Of a stretch of 64,000 bases of DNA, positions 30,061-39,918 are shown in pieces. This stretch comes from Microbacterium proteolyticum. Its GTDB lineage: Bacteria > Actinomycetota > Actinomycetes > Actinomycetales > Microbacteriaceae. The first letter of the stretch is position 1. Each line of letters begins with the position of its first letter. Below the pieces are notes generated by a model. That model made no database searches, had not been told where the DNA came from, and saw nothing but the letters and a program-made list of their open reading frames with translations. The stretch spans positions 2,418,001 through 2,482,000 of the forward strand of contig NZ_JAUSZZ010000001.1 of the NCBI RefSeq assembly GCF_030818075.1. Direction: 5' to 3'. The position numbers and the translations under genes were made by a program.

Positions 30061-31703
30061 CCCGAGTTTGGGTTGTCGGCGCACCAGGCGCGCCACTGCT
30101 CGACGGCCGCCAGGTGCTCGCTGTACGTCGAGGTGAAGACCGTCTCGCCGGTGTCGAGGTTGACGGTGACGAAGTACAGCCAGGGGCCGTCGGCGGGGTG
30201 CATCGCGGCGTCGATGGCGAGATCGCCCGAGTTGGCGATGGGGCCGATCGGCAGACCCGGGTACATGTACGTGTTCCACGGGTTGTCGCTGTTGCGCGCC
30301 TCCTCGGACGTGCTGACCGAGCCGCTCGCCATCTCTCCCGCGCCGTACTGCACGGTCGAGTCCATCTCGAGCTTGCCGAACGTCTCCTGGTTGCTCGGCT
30401 GCAGGCGATTCTCGATCACGCGCGAGACCTTGTAGAAGTCATCGCTGCTGCGGGCTTCGCGTTCGATGATCGAGGCGATGATGAGGATGCGTCCGCGGTC
30501 GCTCTCGGGCACACCGGCCGCGTCGAGCGACTGCACGGTGCGCCTGACCATCGTGTCGATGACCTGCTGCGCGGTCACGCCCTCGTCGAAGTCGTAGGTG
30601 GCCGGGAAGATCCATCCCTCGAGCGTCGATGCCGGTACGCCGTACTGCGACGGATCGGCGACCGCCGCATCGAGGACTGTGCGCGCGATTCCCAGCTGCT
30701 CCGAGATCAGGTCGAGCGACTGCGCGAGCGTGAGCCCCTCCCGCAGCTGCACCGAGTAGTTCAAACGGTTCTCCGGCAGGCGCAGGGCCGCCAATGCGGC
30801 CTCCGAGGTCATCTGCTGCTGCAGCTTGTAGACGCCCGGCTGGAAGGTGAAGACGACGGAGTTGTCCACCATGTACTTGTACAGCGAGTCCGCCGCCTTG
30901 GTCACGCCGGCTTCGAACATCTTCGGCGAGACCGATGCGCCCGTGTCGCCGGCGACGATCGTCACGCGGGTCTCGCCCGTGGCCTGGCCGGCTTCGTACT
31001 CGACGGGCTCGTCGCCGCCGAAGAATGCCTGCACCCGCTCCCCGTAGGTGTTCCACAGCGCCATCCCGCCGCCGGCGATGCCTCCGACGAGGAGCAGGAC
31101 GACACCCAGGGCGATCCAGCCGCCCACGCGTCGGCGCTTGCGCGACGGCTGCGGCGCCGCGAAGCCGATGTCGTGCGTGGTGGTCTGGCCGGTGAAGAGC
31201 TGCTCGAGCGATCCGGACGCCATCGCGTTCCCGGATGCCGAGGCTCCGGCGGCAGCGGCACCCGCTCCGACGAGCGCGGGTTCCCGCGCGGGGCGGGTCT
31301 CGGTCTCGCGCGATGCGCCGCCATCACGGCGCTGCGCCGGCGCCGAGGCGGGGGTGGTGCGGGCCGAGGCGTCATCGCGCCCCGTGTCCGCGCGCAGCGG
31401 CACTTCCGGCGTGGCCGGGGCGGAAGGCTCCGACGCCATGGGCGCGGGAGCTGCTGCCCCGGGCGTATCAGCGTCGGCCGTTCGCCGTGGCGGCACCTCT
31501 TCGGGCGCGCGCCGCGCGGCGTCGAAGCGCGGCGAGGGCGGAGTGCCGGTGCCGTCCGCGGCTGCGGTCTCGGCACGCCGCGCCTCACGCGCAGCGCGAC
31601 GCGACGGCGGGGCCTCGCCGGCACGCGCACTCCCCCGGGGGTCGGGAAGGCGGCCGTACAGGTCGGCGAACGGGTCGTTCTCGGGCGGGGTGTTGTCGGG
31701 CAT
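30054..31703 (-). CDS. mltG: Endolytic murein transglycosylase MltG (YceG-like) with long acidic/Pro-rich cytoplasmic N-terminus
   Basis: Membrane-anchored enzyme (549 residues) that cuts nascent peptidoglycan glycan strands. The first ~185 residues are a disordered Pro/Ala/Thr-rich cytoplasmic tail, then one transmembrane helix (about 191-214), then the extracellular LysM-like and catalytic domains. The catalytic Glu is in ILIIASIIEREARS (about residue 410); MDSTVQYGAG, NPWNTYMYPGLPIGPI and YFVTVNLDTGETVF are conserved. It sits between ruvX and aroE, the usual actinobacterial order; there is 1 base between it and the ruvX stop. Confidence 0.93.
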   Translation of the reverse strand: MPDNTPPENDPFADLYGRLPDPRGSARAGEAPPSRRAAREARRAETAAADGTGTPPSPRFDAARRAPEEVPPRRTADADTPGAAAPAPMASEPSAPATPEVPLRADTGRDDASARTTPASAPAQRRDGGASRETETRPAREPALVGAGAAAAGASASGNAMASGSLEQLFTGQTTTHDIGFAAPQPSRKRRRVGGWIALGVVLLLVGGIAGGGMALWNTYGERVQAFFGGDEPVEYEAGQATGETRVTIVAGDTGASVSPKMFEAGVTKAADSLYKYMVDNSVVFTFQPGVYKLQQQMTSEAALAALRLPENRLNYSVQLREGLTLAQSLDLISEQLGIARTVLDAAVADPSQYGVPASTLEGWIFPATYDFDEGVTAQQVIDTMVRRTVQSLDAAGVPESDRGRILIIASIIEREARSSDDFYKVSRVIENRLQPSNQETFGKLEMDSTVQYGAGEMASGSVSTSEEARNSDNPWNTYMYPGLPIGPIANSGDLAIDAAMHPADGPWLYFVTVNLDTGETVFTSTYSEHLAAVEQWRAWCADNPNSGC

Positions 31704-31704
31704 G

Positions 31705-32178
31705 TCAGGCGGGCTCCTGTCCCGGTGATACGGCGGGTCCGGCCGGCTCACCGGACTGTCGCTCCACGTCAAGCGCCTGCTGCAGCAGCACGACAGCGGC
31801 GACCTGGTCCACAATGCTACGAGAATCCCGCTGGGAACGCCCTGCCTCTCGCAGCACGCCGTGCGCCGACACCGTGCTGAGACGCTCGTCCACGAGCCGG
31901 ACGGGCACGGGCAGCGCCGCGGCGAGAGCCTCCGCGAACCGACGGGCGTCGGTCGTCGACGGCGTATCCTCGCCCCGCAGGTTCAGCGGCAGTCCGACGA
32001 GCACCTCGAACGCCTCGTACTCCGCGGCGAGGGCGGCGATGCGCCGAACCGGCTCGCCTTTGCGCGGCACCGTCTCTACGGGAACGGCGAGCACCCCGTC
32101 GGGGTCCGACCGCGCCACGCCCACGCGGGCGCGTCCCACGTCGATCCCGAACCGGATGCCGCGCCGGAACGCCGTCAC
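31705..32178 (-). CDS. ruvX: Holliday junction resolvase-like RuvX/YqgF
   Basis: RNase H-fold nuclease (157 residues) implicated in pre-16S rRNA processing. FGIDVGRARVGVARSD holds the first catalytic Asp, VLVGLPLNLRGE the second acidic site, and LVDERLSTVSA plus DQVAAVVLLQQAL the rest. GTG start at 32178 overlaps the alaS stop (GTGA). Confidence 0.94.
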   Translation of the reverse strand: MTAFRRGIRFGIDVGRARVGVARSDPDGVLAVPVETVPRKGEPVRRIAALAAEYEAFEVLVGLPLNLRGEDTPSTTDARRFAEALAAALPVPVRLVDERLSTVSAHGVLREAGRSQRDSRSIVDQVAAVVLLQQALDVERQSGEPAGPAVSPGQEPA

Positions 32179-34845
32179 GCGGTGGTCGCCCGAACGTCGG
32201 AGACGATGCCCTCGAGCGCCTGCGGCAGAGCCGCGGCATCCGTTCCCCCGCCCTGTGCCACGTCGGGTCGTCCGCCGCCGCCGCCGCCGAGCACGCCGGC
32301 GGCGGTCTTGGCCAGGCTCCCGGCCGCGAGACCACGATCGCGGGCGGCGTCGTTCGTGACCACGACGACCGTGGCGCGGCCGCCCGCGACCGAGGCGAGG
32401 GCGACGACCGCGGGGTCGGATCCGAGGCGGTCGCGGACCTGCAGCGCGAGCGAGCGCACGTCGTCGGCGGTGGCGCCTTCGCCGAGCGACTGCGCGACGA
32501 CACGGACGGCGCCCACGGCGACGGCGGATTCCACCAGCTGCGGCAGTCGGCCCGCCAGGGCCTGCGCCTCGAAGGCGGCGATCTTCTTCTCGGCGGCCTT
32601 CAGACTCGCGGCCAACTCCGAGATCCGCGTCGTGAGCTGCTCGCGGGGCGTCTTGAGCGAGGTCGACAGCTGCGAGACGATCGCGCGCTCGGCCGCGAGA
32701 TCGCGGAAGGCGTCGAGCCCCACGAGCGCCTCGACGCGGCGGTTCGACGCGCCGACCGACTGCTCGCCGACGAGGTTGACCAGGCCGATCTCGGAGCTGC
32801 GCGCGACGTGCGTTCCCCCGCACAGCTCGCGCGACCACGGACCGCCGATGTCGACCATGCGCACGGTGTCGCCGTACTTCTCGCCGAACAGCGCCATGGC
32901 GCCGGCCGCCTTCGCCTCGTCGAGTGACATCACGCGCGTGGTGACCTCGAGATTGTCGCGCACGGCGTTGTTGGCGATGTCTTCGATCTCGGTGCGGGTC
33001 TCGGGCGACAGCGCCGAACCCCAGCTGAAGTCGAAGCGCATGTACCCGGCGCGGTTGAGCGACCCGGTCTGCGTGGCGGTCTTGCCGAGCGTGTCGCGGA
33101 TGGCCGCGTGCACGAGGTGCGTGGCCGTGTGCGCCTGCTGCGCGGAGTGACGGTTCAGGGTGTCGACCACGGTGGTCGCGGGCGCGCCGACCGATACCTC
33201 GCCGGTGCTGACCTCGACGGTGTGGCTGATGAGGCCGGGCACCGGACGCTGCACGTCGAGCACCTCGAGCTCGTAGCCGGGGCCGACGATGACACCCTTG
33301 TCGGCCACCTGGCCGCCGGACTCGGCGTAGAGGGCGGTCTCGGCGGTGATGATCTCGGCGATCTGGCCTTCGGAGGCGCGGTCGGTGCCCTGCCCCGCAA
33401 CCAGGATGCCGAGGACCGTCGACTCGGTCTGCAGTTCGGTGTAGCCGGTGAACACGGTCTCACCGAGCGCACGGAACTCGCGGTACGCGCTCTGGTCGGC
33501 GATGGCGCCCTTGCGCGCGCGCGCATCGGCCTTGGCGCGGGGTGCGCTGCTCCTGCATGAGCTGGTCGAACGCGCCACGGTCGACGGTCAGCCCGGCCTC
33601 TTCGGCGATCTCGAGTGTCAGGTCGATCGGGAAGCCGTACGTGTCGTGCAGCAGGAACGCCTCCGAGCCCGAGAGGGTCGTGTCTCCACCCTGCTTCGCC
33701 TCGGCGACGGACTGGTCGAGGATGGCCGAGCCCGCGGCGAGGGTGCGCAGGAAGGTCTGCTCCTCGGCGATGGCGTACGCGGACAGCCGCGCGTAGTCGG
33801 CCTCGACCTCGGGGTACGACTCCTTCATCGCGTCGCGCGACGCGGCGAAGAGCTCGGGGAAGGTGGCGCCCTCGACGCCCAGCAGGCGCATCGAGCGGAT
33901 GGCGCGACGCATGATGCGGCGGAGGATGTAGCCGCGACCCTCGTTCGAAGGGGTGACGCCGTCGGCGAGCAGCATGAGCGACGAGCGCACGTGGTCGGCG
34001 ACGATGCGCAGGCGCACGTCGTCCTCGTGGGACTCGGCGCCGTAGGACTTGCCGGCCAGCTTCGCCGCCAGGTCGAGCACCGGACGCACCTGATCGGTCT
34101 CGTACATGTTGTCGACGCCCTGCTTGATGAACGCGATGCGCTCCAGGCCCATGCCGGTGTCGATGTTCTTGGCGGGGAGCTCGCCGACGATGTCGAAGTC
34201 GTACTTCGAGCGCACGTTCGTGATCTCGTACTGCATGAATACGAGGTTCCAGATCTCGACGTAGCGGTCGTCGTCGGTGGCCGGTCCCCCGTCGATGCCG
34301 TAGTCGGGACCCCGGTCGAAGAAGATCTCGGAGCAGGGGCCGGCGGGACCGGGCAAGCCGGTCGACCAGTAGTTGGTGTCCTTCCCCAGGCGCTGGATGC
34401 GCTCCTCGGGCAGCGGCGTCACGGTGCGCCAGAGCTCGTGCGCCTCGTCGTCCTCCTCGTAGACGGTGACCCAGAGGTCCTTCGGGTCGAAGGCGAGCCC
34501 GCCCTCCGACTCCGGAGCCGTCAGCAACTCCCACGCGTAGCGGATCGCGTCTTCCTTGAAGTAGTCGCCGAACGACCAGTTGCCGAGCATCTGGAAGAAC
34601 GTGCCGTGGCGCGGGGTCTTGCCGACTTCCTCGATGTCGTTGGTGCGGATGCACTTCTGCACATCGGCCGCGCGCGGGTACGGCGGGGGCACCACGCCGC
34701 TGAGGTACGGAATGAAGGGCACCATGCCCGCCACGGTGAACAGCAGGGCCGGGTCGTCGGTGACGAGCGAGGCCGAGGGGACGATCGTGTGGTTCTTCTT
34801 CTCGAAGAAGTCGAGGAAGCGCTGGGCGATCTCGGCGGTTTTCAT
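32175..34845 (-). CDS. alaS: Alanyl-tRNA synthetase, interrupted by an apparent one-base frameshift
   Basis: Class II synthetase. The N-terminal frame (from ATG 34845) encodes the catalytic core: [50 protein letters not shown]. It runs to [10 protein letters not shown], then leaves the conserved sequence. Reading resumes in another frame with [12 protein letters not shown] and continues through the editing domain (HTATH zinc ligands, CGGTH) and the C-terminal DHHA1 region to 32175. The switch is at a run of four G on the plus strand (33539-33542): removing one restores a single frame of about 889 residues. alaS is essential and single-copy in most bacteria, so a sequencing/assembly error in the homopolymer is the likeliest cause. 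Confidence 0.9.
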
Positions 34846-34909
34846 GGCGGGTCTTTCGTGCGCGTACGGTGGCCGCCCCCGGGGGATCGGGGGCCGGATG
34901 CCGGGAAGG

Positions 34910-35191
34910 TCAGTCGGACGAGGTGGCGGCGGTCTTCGCGGCGGCGGCGGCATCGCCGACCGCCTCGGAGGCCCGGTCGACGGCGGAGGCGGCGACACCC
35001 TTGGCGTCGTCGATGATCTCCGACAGGCGGGTCTCCTGCTGGTGGTAGGCGTCGCTCATGTGATCGGTGAACTCGCCGATGCGCGCATCGAGCTGCGCGA
35101 ACAGCTCCTGCCCGCGGGGGTCCTTGTTGACCAGGTGGGCGGCGACGAAACCACCGACGATACCCAACGCGAACCAGACGAGGCTTTTCAC
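34910..35191 (-). CDS. Small membrane-anchored protein upstream of alaS
   Basis: A 93-residue protein with an N-terminal transmembrane helix ([19 protein letters not shown]), then [20 protein letters not shown] and an Ala-rich C-terminal helix. This is the small conserved protein commonly found between rpsD and alaS in Microbacteriaceae; no function is assigned. The GTG at 35191 (VKSLVWF) is chosen over nearby in-frame GTGs because the membrane helix then starts as in relatives, with GAGGAAG upstream. 64 bases separate it from alaS. Confidence 0.75.
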   Translation of the reverse strand: MKSLVWFALGIVGGFVAAHLVNKDPRGQELFAQLDARIGEFTDHMSDAYHQQETRLSEIIDDAKGVAASAVDRASEAVGDAAAAAKTAATSSD

Positions 35192-35492
35192 GGTCACCAC
35201 TTCTTCCTCGATACGACGCCGCGTTCGCGGCATCCCTCATCGTAGGCGACGGTCCTTGTGCGCCGCGCAACCGCGTCCGATGGATGCCGGGAGCGGGCCC
35301 CGTGCTCGCCTCGCGATGGGCGCTCTCGCGCACCGTGCTCGCAGAAGGCCGTCGGAGTGGTGCGCGGATACGGAACTTCCGCGAGGAACGCACCGGCCGG
35401 GTGGAATGGATGCCGGCGCGCGGGGCTCGAGGTCGGAACGGGAACGACGAAGGGCGCCGGGAAACCCGACGCCCTTCGTGTGCTCGCTGGGA
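35192..35492. other. Intergenic region between rpsD and the small membrane protein gene
   Basis: About 300 bases with no convincing gene. It contains the rpsD terminator hairpin (35447-35479) near its right end. The left part should carry the promoter for the alaS-aroB transcript; no clear boxes recognised. Confidence 0.5.
35447..35479 (-). terminator. rpsD terminator hairpin
   Basis: Left arm ACGAAGGGCGCCGG (35447-35460), GAAA loop, right arm CCCGACGCCCTTCGT (35465-35479). It lies 14 bases past the rpsD stop on the minus strand. Confidence 0.75.
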
Positions 35493-36122
35493 TCAGCGGG
35501 CGGCGTAGTACTCGACGACGAGCTGCACGTCACACGTGACGGGCACCTCGGCGCGCTTGGGACGACGCACGAGCTTCGCCTGAAGCGTCGAGAGGTCGAC
35601 CTCGAGGTAGCCCGGAACGGGGGGCAGCACTTCGGCGTGCCCGCCGGCAGCGGCGACCTGGAAGGGCTCGAGGCCCTCGCTCTTGGGCTTGACGTGGATC
35701 TGCTGACCCGGCTTCACGCGGAACGACGGGCGGTCCACGAGCTGGCCGTCGACCAGGATGTGGCGGTGCACGACGAGCTGGCGAGCCTGCGCGGTGGTGC
35801 GGGCGAAGCCCGAACGCACGACGAGGGCGTCCAGACGCATCTCGAGCAGCTCGACCAGGTTCTCACCGGTCAGGCCGTCGGTGCGGCGGGCCTCGTTGAA
35901 CGCGATGCGCAGCTGCTTCTCGCGGATGCCGTACTGCTCGCGCAGACGCTGCTTCTCACGCAGGCGGACGGCGTAGTCGCTGTCGGCCTTGCGCTTGGTG
36001 CGGCCGTGCTCGCCGGGAGCGTAGGGACGCTTCTCGAGGTAGCGGGCGGCCTTGGGGGTGAGCGCGACGCCGAGGGCGCGCGACAGACGCACCTTGCGGC
36101 GGTCCTGAGACTTCGTGGTCAC
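35493..36122 (-). CDS. rpsD: 30S ribosomal protein S4
   Basis: Primary 16S rRNA binding protein (209 residues) of the small subunit. TTKSQDRRKVRLSRALGVAL, RPYAPGEHGRTKRK and the S4 RNA-binding domain (RLDALVVRSGFARTTAQARQ LVVHRHILVDG) are unmistakable. GTG start at 36122 with AGGAG a few bases upstream. The protein lacks the N-terminal CxxC zinc motif, like the zinc-independent form. Monocistronic: terminator downstream, 185-base gap upstream. Confidence 0.97.
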   Translation of the reverse strand: MTTKSQDRRKVRLSRALGVALTPKAARYLEKRPYAPGEHGRTKRKADSDYAVRLREKQRLREQYGIREKQLRIAFNEARRTDGLTGENLVELLEMRLDALVVRSGFARTTAQARQLVVHRHILVDGQLVDRPSFRVKPGQQIHVKPKSEGLEPFQVAAAGGHAEVLPPVPGYLEVDLSTLQAKLVRRPKRAEVPVTCDVQLVVEYYAAR

Positions 36123-36307
36123 GAAGTTCTCCTTCCGATGACGCGGCCGCGCCTTTCGCGGCTCGCGGGCGTATCGCCCCCTTCCGCCCGGACCGGGGCG
36201 CACGCCGGGGCGCACCGGAAGGTGATCACTGGAAGGAGGGGATGCCCGAAAACCCTGTTTCGAGCCGATTCATGCTACCAGAGGCGGCTGTGACGCTGCG
36301 GTGCGCC

Positions 36308-37705
36308 TCACGTACCGTCGAGGATGCGGCGGATCTTCTCGAGTCGCACCGACACGTCGCGCTCGGCGCCGTGGGTGGTGGGTTCGTAGTACCGGCGCCC
36401 GCGCAGTTCGTCGGGCAGGTATTGCTGGGCGACGATGCCGATCTCGCTGTCGTGCGCGTACTTGTACCCCTTGCCGTGGCCCAGGCGCTTGGCGCCGGGA
36501 TAGTGCGCGTCGCGCAGGTGCATAGGCACCCGTCCGAAACCGCCCGCCCGCACGTCGGCGATCGCGGCGTTGATGGCGTTGTAGGCGGCATTGGACTTGG
36601 CCGTCGTCGCCAGGTAGACCGTCGCCTCGGCCAGGGGGATGCGGCCCTCGGGCATGCCGATGAAGGCGACGGCGTCGGCGGCGGCCACGGCGATCTGCAG
36701 CGCCTGCGGGTCGGCCATGCCGATGTCTTCGGCGGCCGAGATGACGAGCCGGCGTGCGATGAAGCGGGGATCCTCCCCCGCCTCGATCATGCGCGCGAGG
36801 TAGTGGATCGCGGCATCCGGATCGGATCCGCGCACCGACTTGATGAAGGCACTGATGACGTCGTAGTGCTCGTCGCCCTGGCGGTCGTATCGGAGCAGGG
36901 CGCGGTCGACGGCCTGGGCGATGTGGTCGGCCGTGATGTGCGGCGTGGCGCTTCCGGGGTCGGAGGGGTCGGCGTCCTCGTCGTCTCCGCCGTCGTCGTC
37001 GAGGGGTGCAGCGGGCGCGATGTCTCCGTCGCCGGCGACCGACGCCGCGGCCTCGAGGGCGGTGAGCGCACGCCGTGCGTCGCCGGACGCGAGGCGGACC
37101 AGCGCGGCACGCGCCTCGTCGTCGAGCACGACCCGGTCGGCCAGACCGCGGGGGTCGCGCACGGCACGATCGATCAGCGCACCGAGGTCGTCGTCCCCGA
37201 GGGGGCGAAGGGTCAGCAGGAGCGACCGCGACAGCAGGGGCGAGATGACCGAGAACGAGGGGTTCTCGGTGGTGGCGGCGATGAGGACGACCCACCCGTT
37301 CTCGACACCCGGGAGCAGGGCGTCTTGTTGCGCCTTGGTGAAGCGGTGGATCTCGTCGAGGAACAGGATGGTCGACTGTCCGTAGAGGTCGCGCTGCGTC
37401 AGGGCCTCTTGCATGACCTCGCGGACGTCTTTGACTCCGGCGGTGATGGCCGACAGCTCCACGAACCGGCGCCCGGACGATCGGGCGATCGCCTGGGCGA
37501 GAGTGGTCTTGCCCGTGCCCGGAGGGCCCCACAAAATGACCGAGACGGCGGACCCGGATGCCGAGGAATCGGTCGTCGCGAGCGTGACCAGCGGAGAGCC
37601 GGGGCGCAGGAGATGCCCCTGCCCCGCGACCTCGTCGAGGCTCACAGGGCGCATGCGCACGGCGAGCGGCGTCTGACCCTGGAACAGCGCGGATGATGAG
37701 GTCAC
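36308..37705 (-). CDS. rarA: Replication-associated recombination protein A (RarA/MgsA) with acidic insert
   Basis: AAA+ ATPase of the clamp-loader family (465 residues) acting at stalled replication forks. Walker [14 protein letters not shown], Walker [16 protein letters not shown], sensor [11 protein letters not shown], and the C-terminal tetramerisation domain with [14 protein letters not shown] and GKGYKYAHD are intact. An acidic stretch [17 protein letters not shown] is inserted after the AAA lid, making the protein longer than usual. Monocistronic. Confidence 0.94.
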   Translation of the reverse strand: MTSSSALFQGQTPLAVRMRPVSLDEVAGQGHLLRPGSPLVTLATTDSSASGSAVSVILWGPPGTGKTTLAQAIARSSGRRFVELSAITAGVKDVREVMQEALTQRDLYGQSTILFLDEIHRFTKAQQDALLPGVENGWVVLIAATTENPSFSVISPLLSRSLLLTLRPLGDDDLGALIDRAVRDPRGLADRVVLDDEARAALVRLASGDARRALTALEAAASVAGDGDIAPAAPLDDDGGDDEDADPSDPGSATPHITADHIAQAVDRALLRYDRQGDEHYDVISAFIKSVRGSDPDAAIHYLARMIEAGEDPRFIARRLVISAAEDIGMADPQALQIAVAAADAVAFIGMPEGRIPLAEATVYLATTAKSNAAYNAINAAIADVRAGGFGRVPMHLRDAHYPGAKRLGHGKGYKYAHDSEIGIVAQQYLPDELRGRRYYEPTTHGAERDVSVRLEKIRRILDGT

Positions 37706-37830
37706 CTCTCCAGGCTATCCGGGGCTCCCGACATCGCAGACGCCCTCGCGGCGCACCACCGAGGCGTCGCGGGGGCGTCACCGCGGGCTTCATTAGGATC
37801 GAGGGGCCCGGACGGGCGGAGGAGGTCGAT

Positions 37831-38127
37831 GTGGCGACGCGCGGGAAAGACCGGCAGACGCGGGAGCAGCGGGCACGCGCCCGGGCTCACCAGGCGCGGG
37901 TGGAGTTGCACGAGCGCCGGGGCCGCCGGCGCACGCGCGACAACGCGGTGGCGATCGTCGTCGGCCTCATCGTCATCCTCGGGGCCATCGGCGTGCAGAC
38001 CGCGTACTTCGTCGCGGGGCCGGGCGCGCCCGAGCCGGCCCCCTCCTCGACGCCCGCGCCGAGCGCTCCCGCGACCGAGGCACCCGGGACTCCGGTTCCG
38101 GAGGCCACCGAGACGCCCGCGTCCTGA
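37831..38127 (+). CDS. Small single-span membrane protein
   Basis: A 98-residue protein: very basic N-terminus (TRGKDRQTREQRARARAHQA), one transmembrane helix (NAVAIVVGLIVILGAIGVQT), and a short Pro/Ala/Thr-rich extracellular tail. The GTG at 37831 has GGAGG 7 bases upstream; an earlier start at 37693 would include unconserved sequence. Homologues of this shape sit before the DUF349 gene in other Microbacterium. Function unknown. Confidence 0.7.
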   Translation: MATRGKDRQTREQRARARAHQARVELHERRGRRRTRDNAVAIVVGLIVILGAIGVQTAYFVAGPGAPEPAPSSTPAPSAPATEAPGTPVPEATETPAS

Positions 38128-38208
38128 GCCTGTGTCGGCGGGGCGGGTCGTACTAGGCTCGGAGGGTCCTTCTCCCCCAGGCGGCTCTGCCGCGATGAGG
38201 TGCTATCC

Positions 38209-39843
38209 GTGTCTTCCGCTTCCACGCCCGAAACCTCCGACCCGCGCGACGCCGCGACCGACGCCGAGGTCGACGCTCCCACCACTTCCGACGTCGAGAT
38301 CGACCCCTCGCACGACGATGTCGAGGCCACGGCTCCGCTCGACGCCGCCGGCCCCGACGCGTCCGATGCGGTGACCGACGCCGAGCCGGCCGCCGACGCC
38401 GAGTCCACGGAGAACGCCGAACCCACTGCGGATGCCGAGCCCATCGCGGATGCCGAGCCCACTGCGGACGCCTCCGACGCCGAGCCGACCGACGCGACGG
38501 TCACCGATGTCGAGACGGCGGACGCGCCCGCCGCGGCTCCCGCCCCGGCTCAGCCGTCGGCTCGCCCCGGACCGCGCCTGCCGGGACCGCCCCCCGGCGC
38601 GAAGGCGTCGACGACGCCGAGTCAGCCCTGGGGTCGCGTCGATGACGACGGCACGGTCTCGGTTCGCGAAGGCGATGAGTGGCGCGAGGTCGGACAGTAC
38701 CCCGACGGCACCCCCGCCGAGGCGCTCGCCTACTACCAGCGCAAGTTCGCCGACCTGGCCGGTGAGGTGACGCTGATCGAGACCCGTCACCGCCGCGGCG
38801 GTGCGTCGGCATCCGATCTGCGTTCGACCGCGCAGAGCCTGCGTGGCAAGCTCGTCGGCGCCGCAGCCGTGGGTGATCTGGCTGCCCTCGTCGCCCGCGT
38901 CGACGCCCTCACCGCGGAGCTCGCCGAGGCGAGCGAGTCCGAGGCGGTCGCCGCCAAGCAGGCGAGCGAAGAGGCCGTGCGCGAGCGCACCGCCATCGTC
39001 GAAGAAGCCGAGGCTCTCGCCGCGCGCGACCCGCAGACGGTGCAGTGGAAGCAGATGACCGCCGACATGGCAGCCCTCTTCGACCGCTGGCAGGCGCACC
39101 AGCAGAACGGCCCGCGCCTGTCGAAGTCGACCGCCCAGCAGCTGTGGCGCCGGTTCCGCGACGCCCGTGCCACGGTCGACCGCCACCGCCGCGAGTTCTT
39201 CTCGTCGCTGGATGAGACGCACAAGGCCGCCCGTGAGGCGAAGACCCGCCTCGTCGAGCGTGCCGAGGCGCTCGCCCCGCGCGGCGAGGACGGCATCGGT
39301 GCGTACCGCGACCTGCTCGACGCGTGGAAGGCGTCGGGACGAGCCGGTCGCAAGGTCGACGACGCGCTGTGGGCGCGGTTCAAGGCCGCCGGTGACGCTC
39401 TCTACGGCGCACGCATCGAGCGCGAGTCCGCCGAGAACGAGGCGTCGAAAGAGAAGATCGAGCAGAAGCGCGTGCTCCTCGAAGAGGCCGCGCCGATCGT
39501 CGACGAGAAGAACCTCGCGACCGCCCGCCAGAAGCTCACCGCCATCCAGCGCCAGTGGGACGAGATCGGACGCATCTTCCCGCGCGACAAGGAGCGGGCC
39601 CTCGACGACGAGCTGCGCAAGATCGAGCAGAGCGTGCGCACGCGCGAAGACGCCGACTGGAAGCGCAACGACCCGGAGCAGAAGGCTCGCGCCAACGACA
39701 TGACGCGACAGCTCACCGACGCCATCGACAAGCTCGAGGCGGAGGTCGCCGCGGCCGAGGCGCGCGGCGACAAGCGCGCGGCGGCCCAGGCCGCCGAGGC
39801 TCTCGAGGCGCGCCGCACCTGGCTGCGCGCCCTCGGCGGCTGA
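38209..39843 (+). CDS. DUF349 domain protein with acidic repetitive N-terminus
   Basis: A 544-residue protein. The first ~125 residues are a low-complexity acidic segment with ADAEP repeats, then a Pro-rich linker. The rest holds PWGRVDDDGTVSVREGDEWR and helical DUF349 repeats (ADMAALFDRWQAHQQNGPRL, RDLLDAWKASGRAGRKVDDA LWARFKAAGDAL). DUF349 proteins are predicted coiled-coil, RNA/ribosome-linked factors of unclear role. GTG at 38209 is picked; GTG 38200 is also possible. 81 bases after the small membrane protein. Confidence 0.8.
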   Translation: MSSASTPETSDPRDAATDAEVDAPTTSDVEIDPSHDDVEATAPLDAAGPDASDAVTDAEPAADAESTENAEPTADAEPIADAEPTADASDAEPTDATVTDVETADAPAAAPAPAQPSARPGPRLPGPPPGAKASTTPSQPWGRVDDDGTVSVREGDEWREVGQYPDGTPAEALAYYQRKFADLAGEVTLIETRHRRGGASASDLRSTAQSLRGKLVGAAAVGDLAALVARVDALTAELAEASESEAVAAKQASEEAVRERTAIVEEAEALAARDPQTVQWKQMTADMAALFDRWQAHQQNGPRLSKSTAQQLWRRFRDARATVDRHRREFFSSLDETHKAAREAKTRLVERAEALAPRGEDGIGAYRDLLDAWKASGRAGRKVDDALWARFKAAGDALYGARIERESAENEASKEKIEQKRVLLEEAAPIVDEKNLATARQKLTAIQRQWDEIGRIFPRDKERALDDELRKIEQSVRTREDADWKRNDPEQKARANDMTRQLTDAIDKLEAEVAAAEARGDKRAAAQAAEALEARRTWLRALGG

Positions 39844-39879
39844 CCGCGTTCTCCACAGGTCCGACGCTTTCGCGTCAGG

Positions 39880-39918
39880 GGCGACATCGTCCCGCCACAC
39901 TGGCGGGATGGTGTCGCC
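39880..39918 (+). promoter_or_regulatory. Hairpin spanning the start of the AbiEi-like gene
   Basis: Left arm 39880-39897, loop CAC (39898-39900), right arm 39901-39918: 18-base arms with only two mismatches, each including CCCGCCA/TGGCGGG. The right arm contains the ATG at 39908 and the GCGGG just before it, so an RNA hairpin would hide the ribosome binding site; as DNA it would be an autoregulatory operator. Confidence 0.65.

Noticed and set aside
32175..34845. Two separate genes instead of one alaS
   Set aside because: Each half contains complementary AlaS domains, and the join restores the conserved order with one base removed; the second half lacks a ribosome binding site and natural start.
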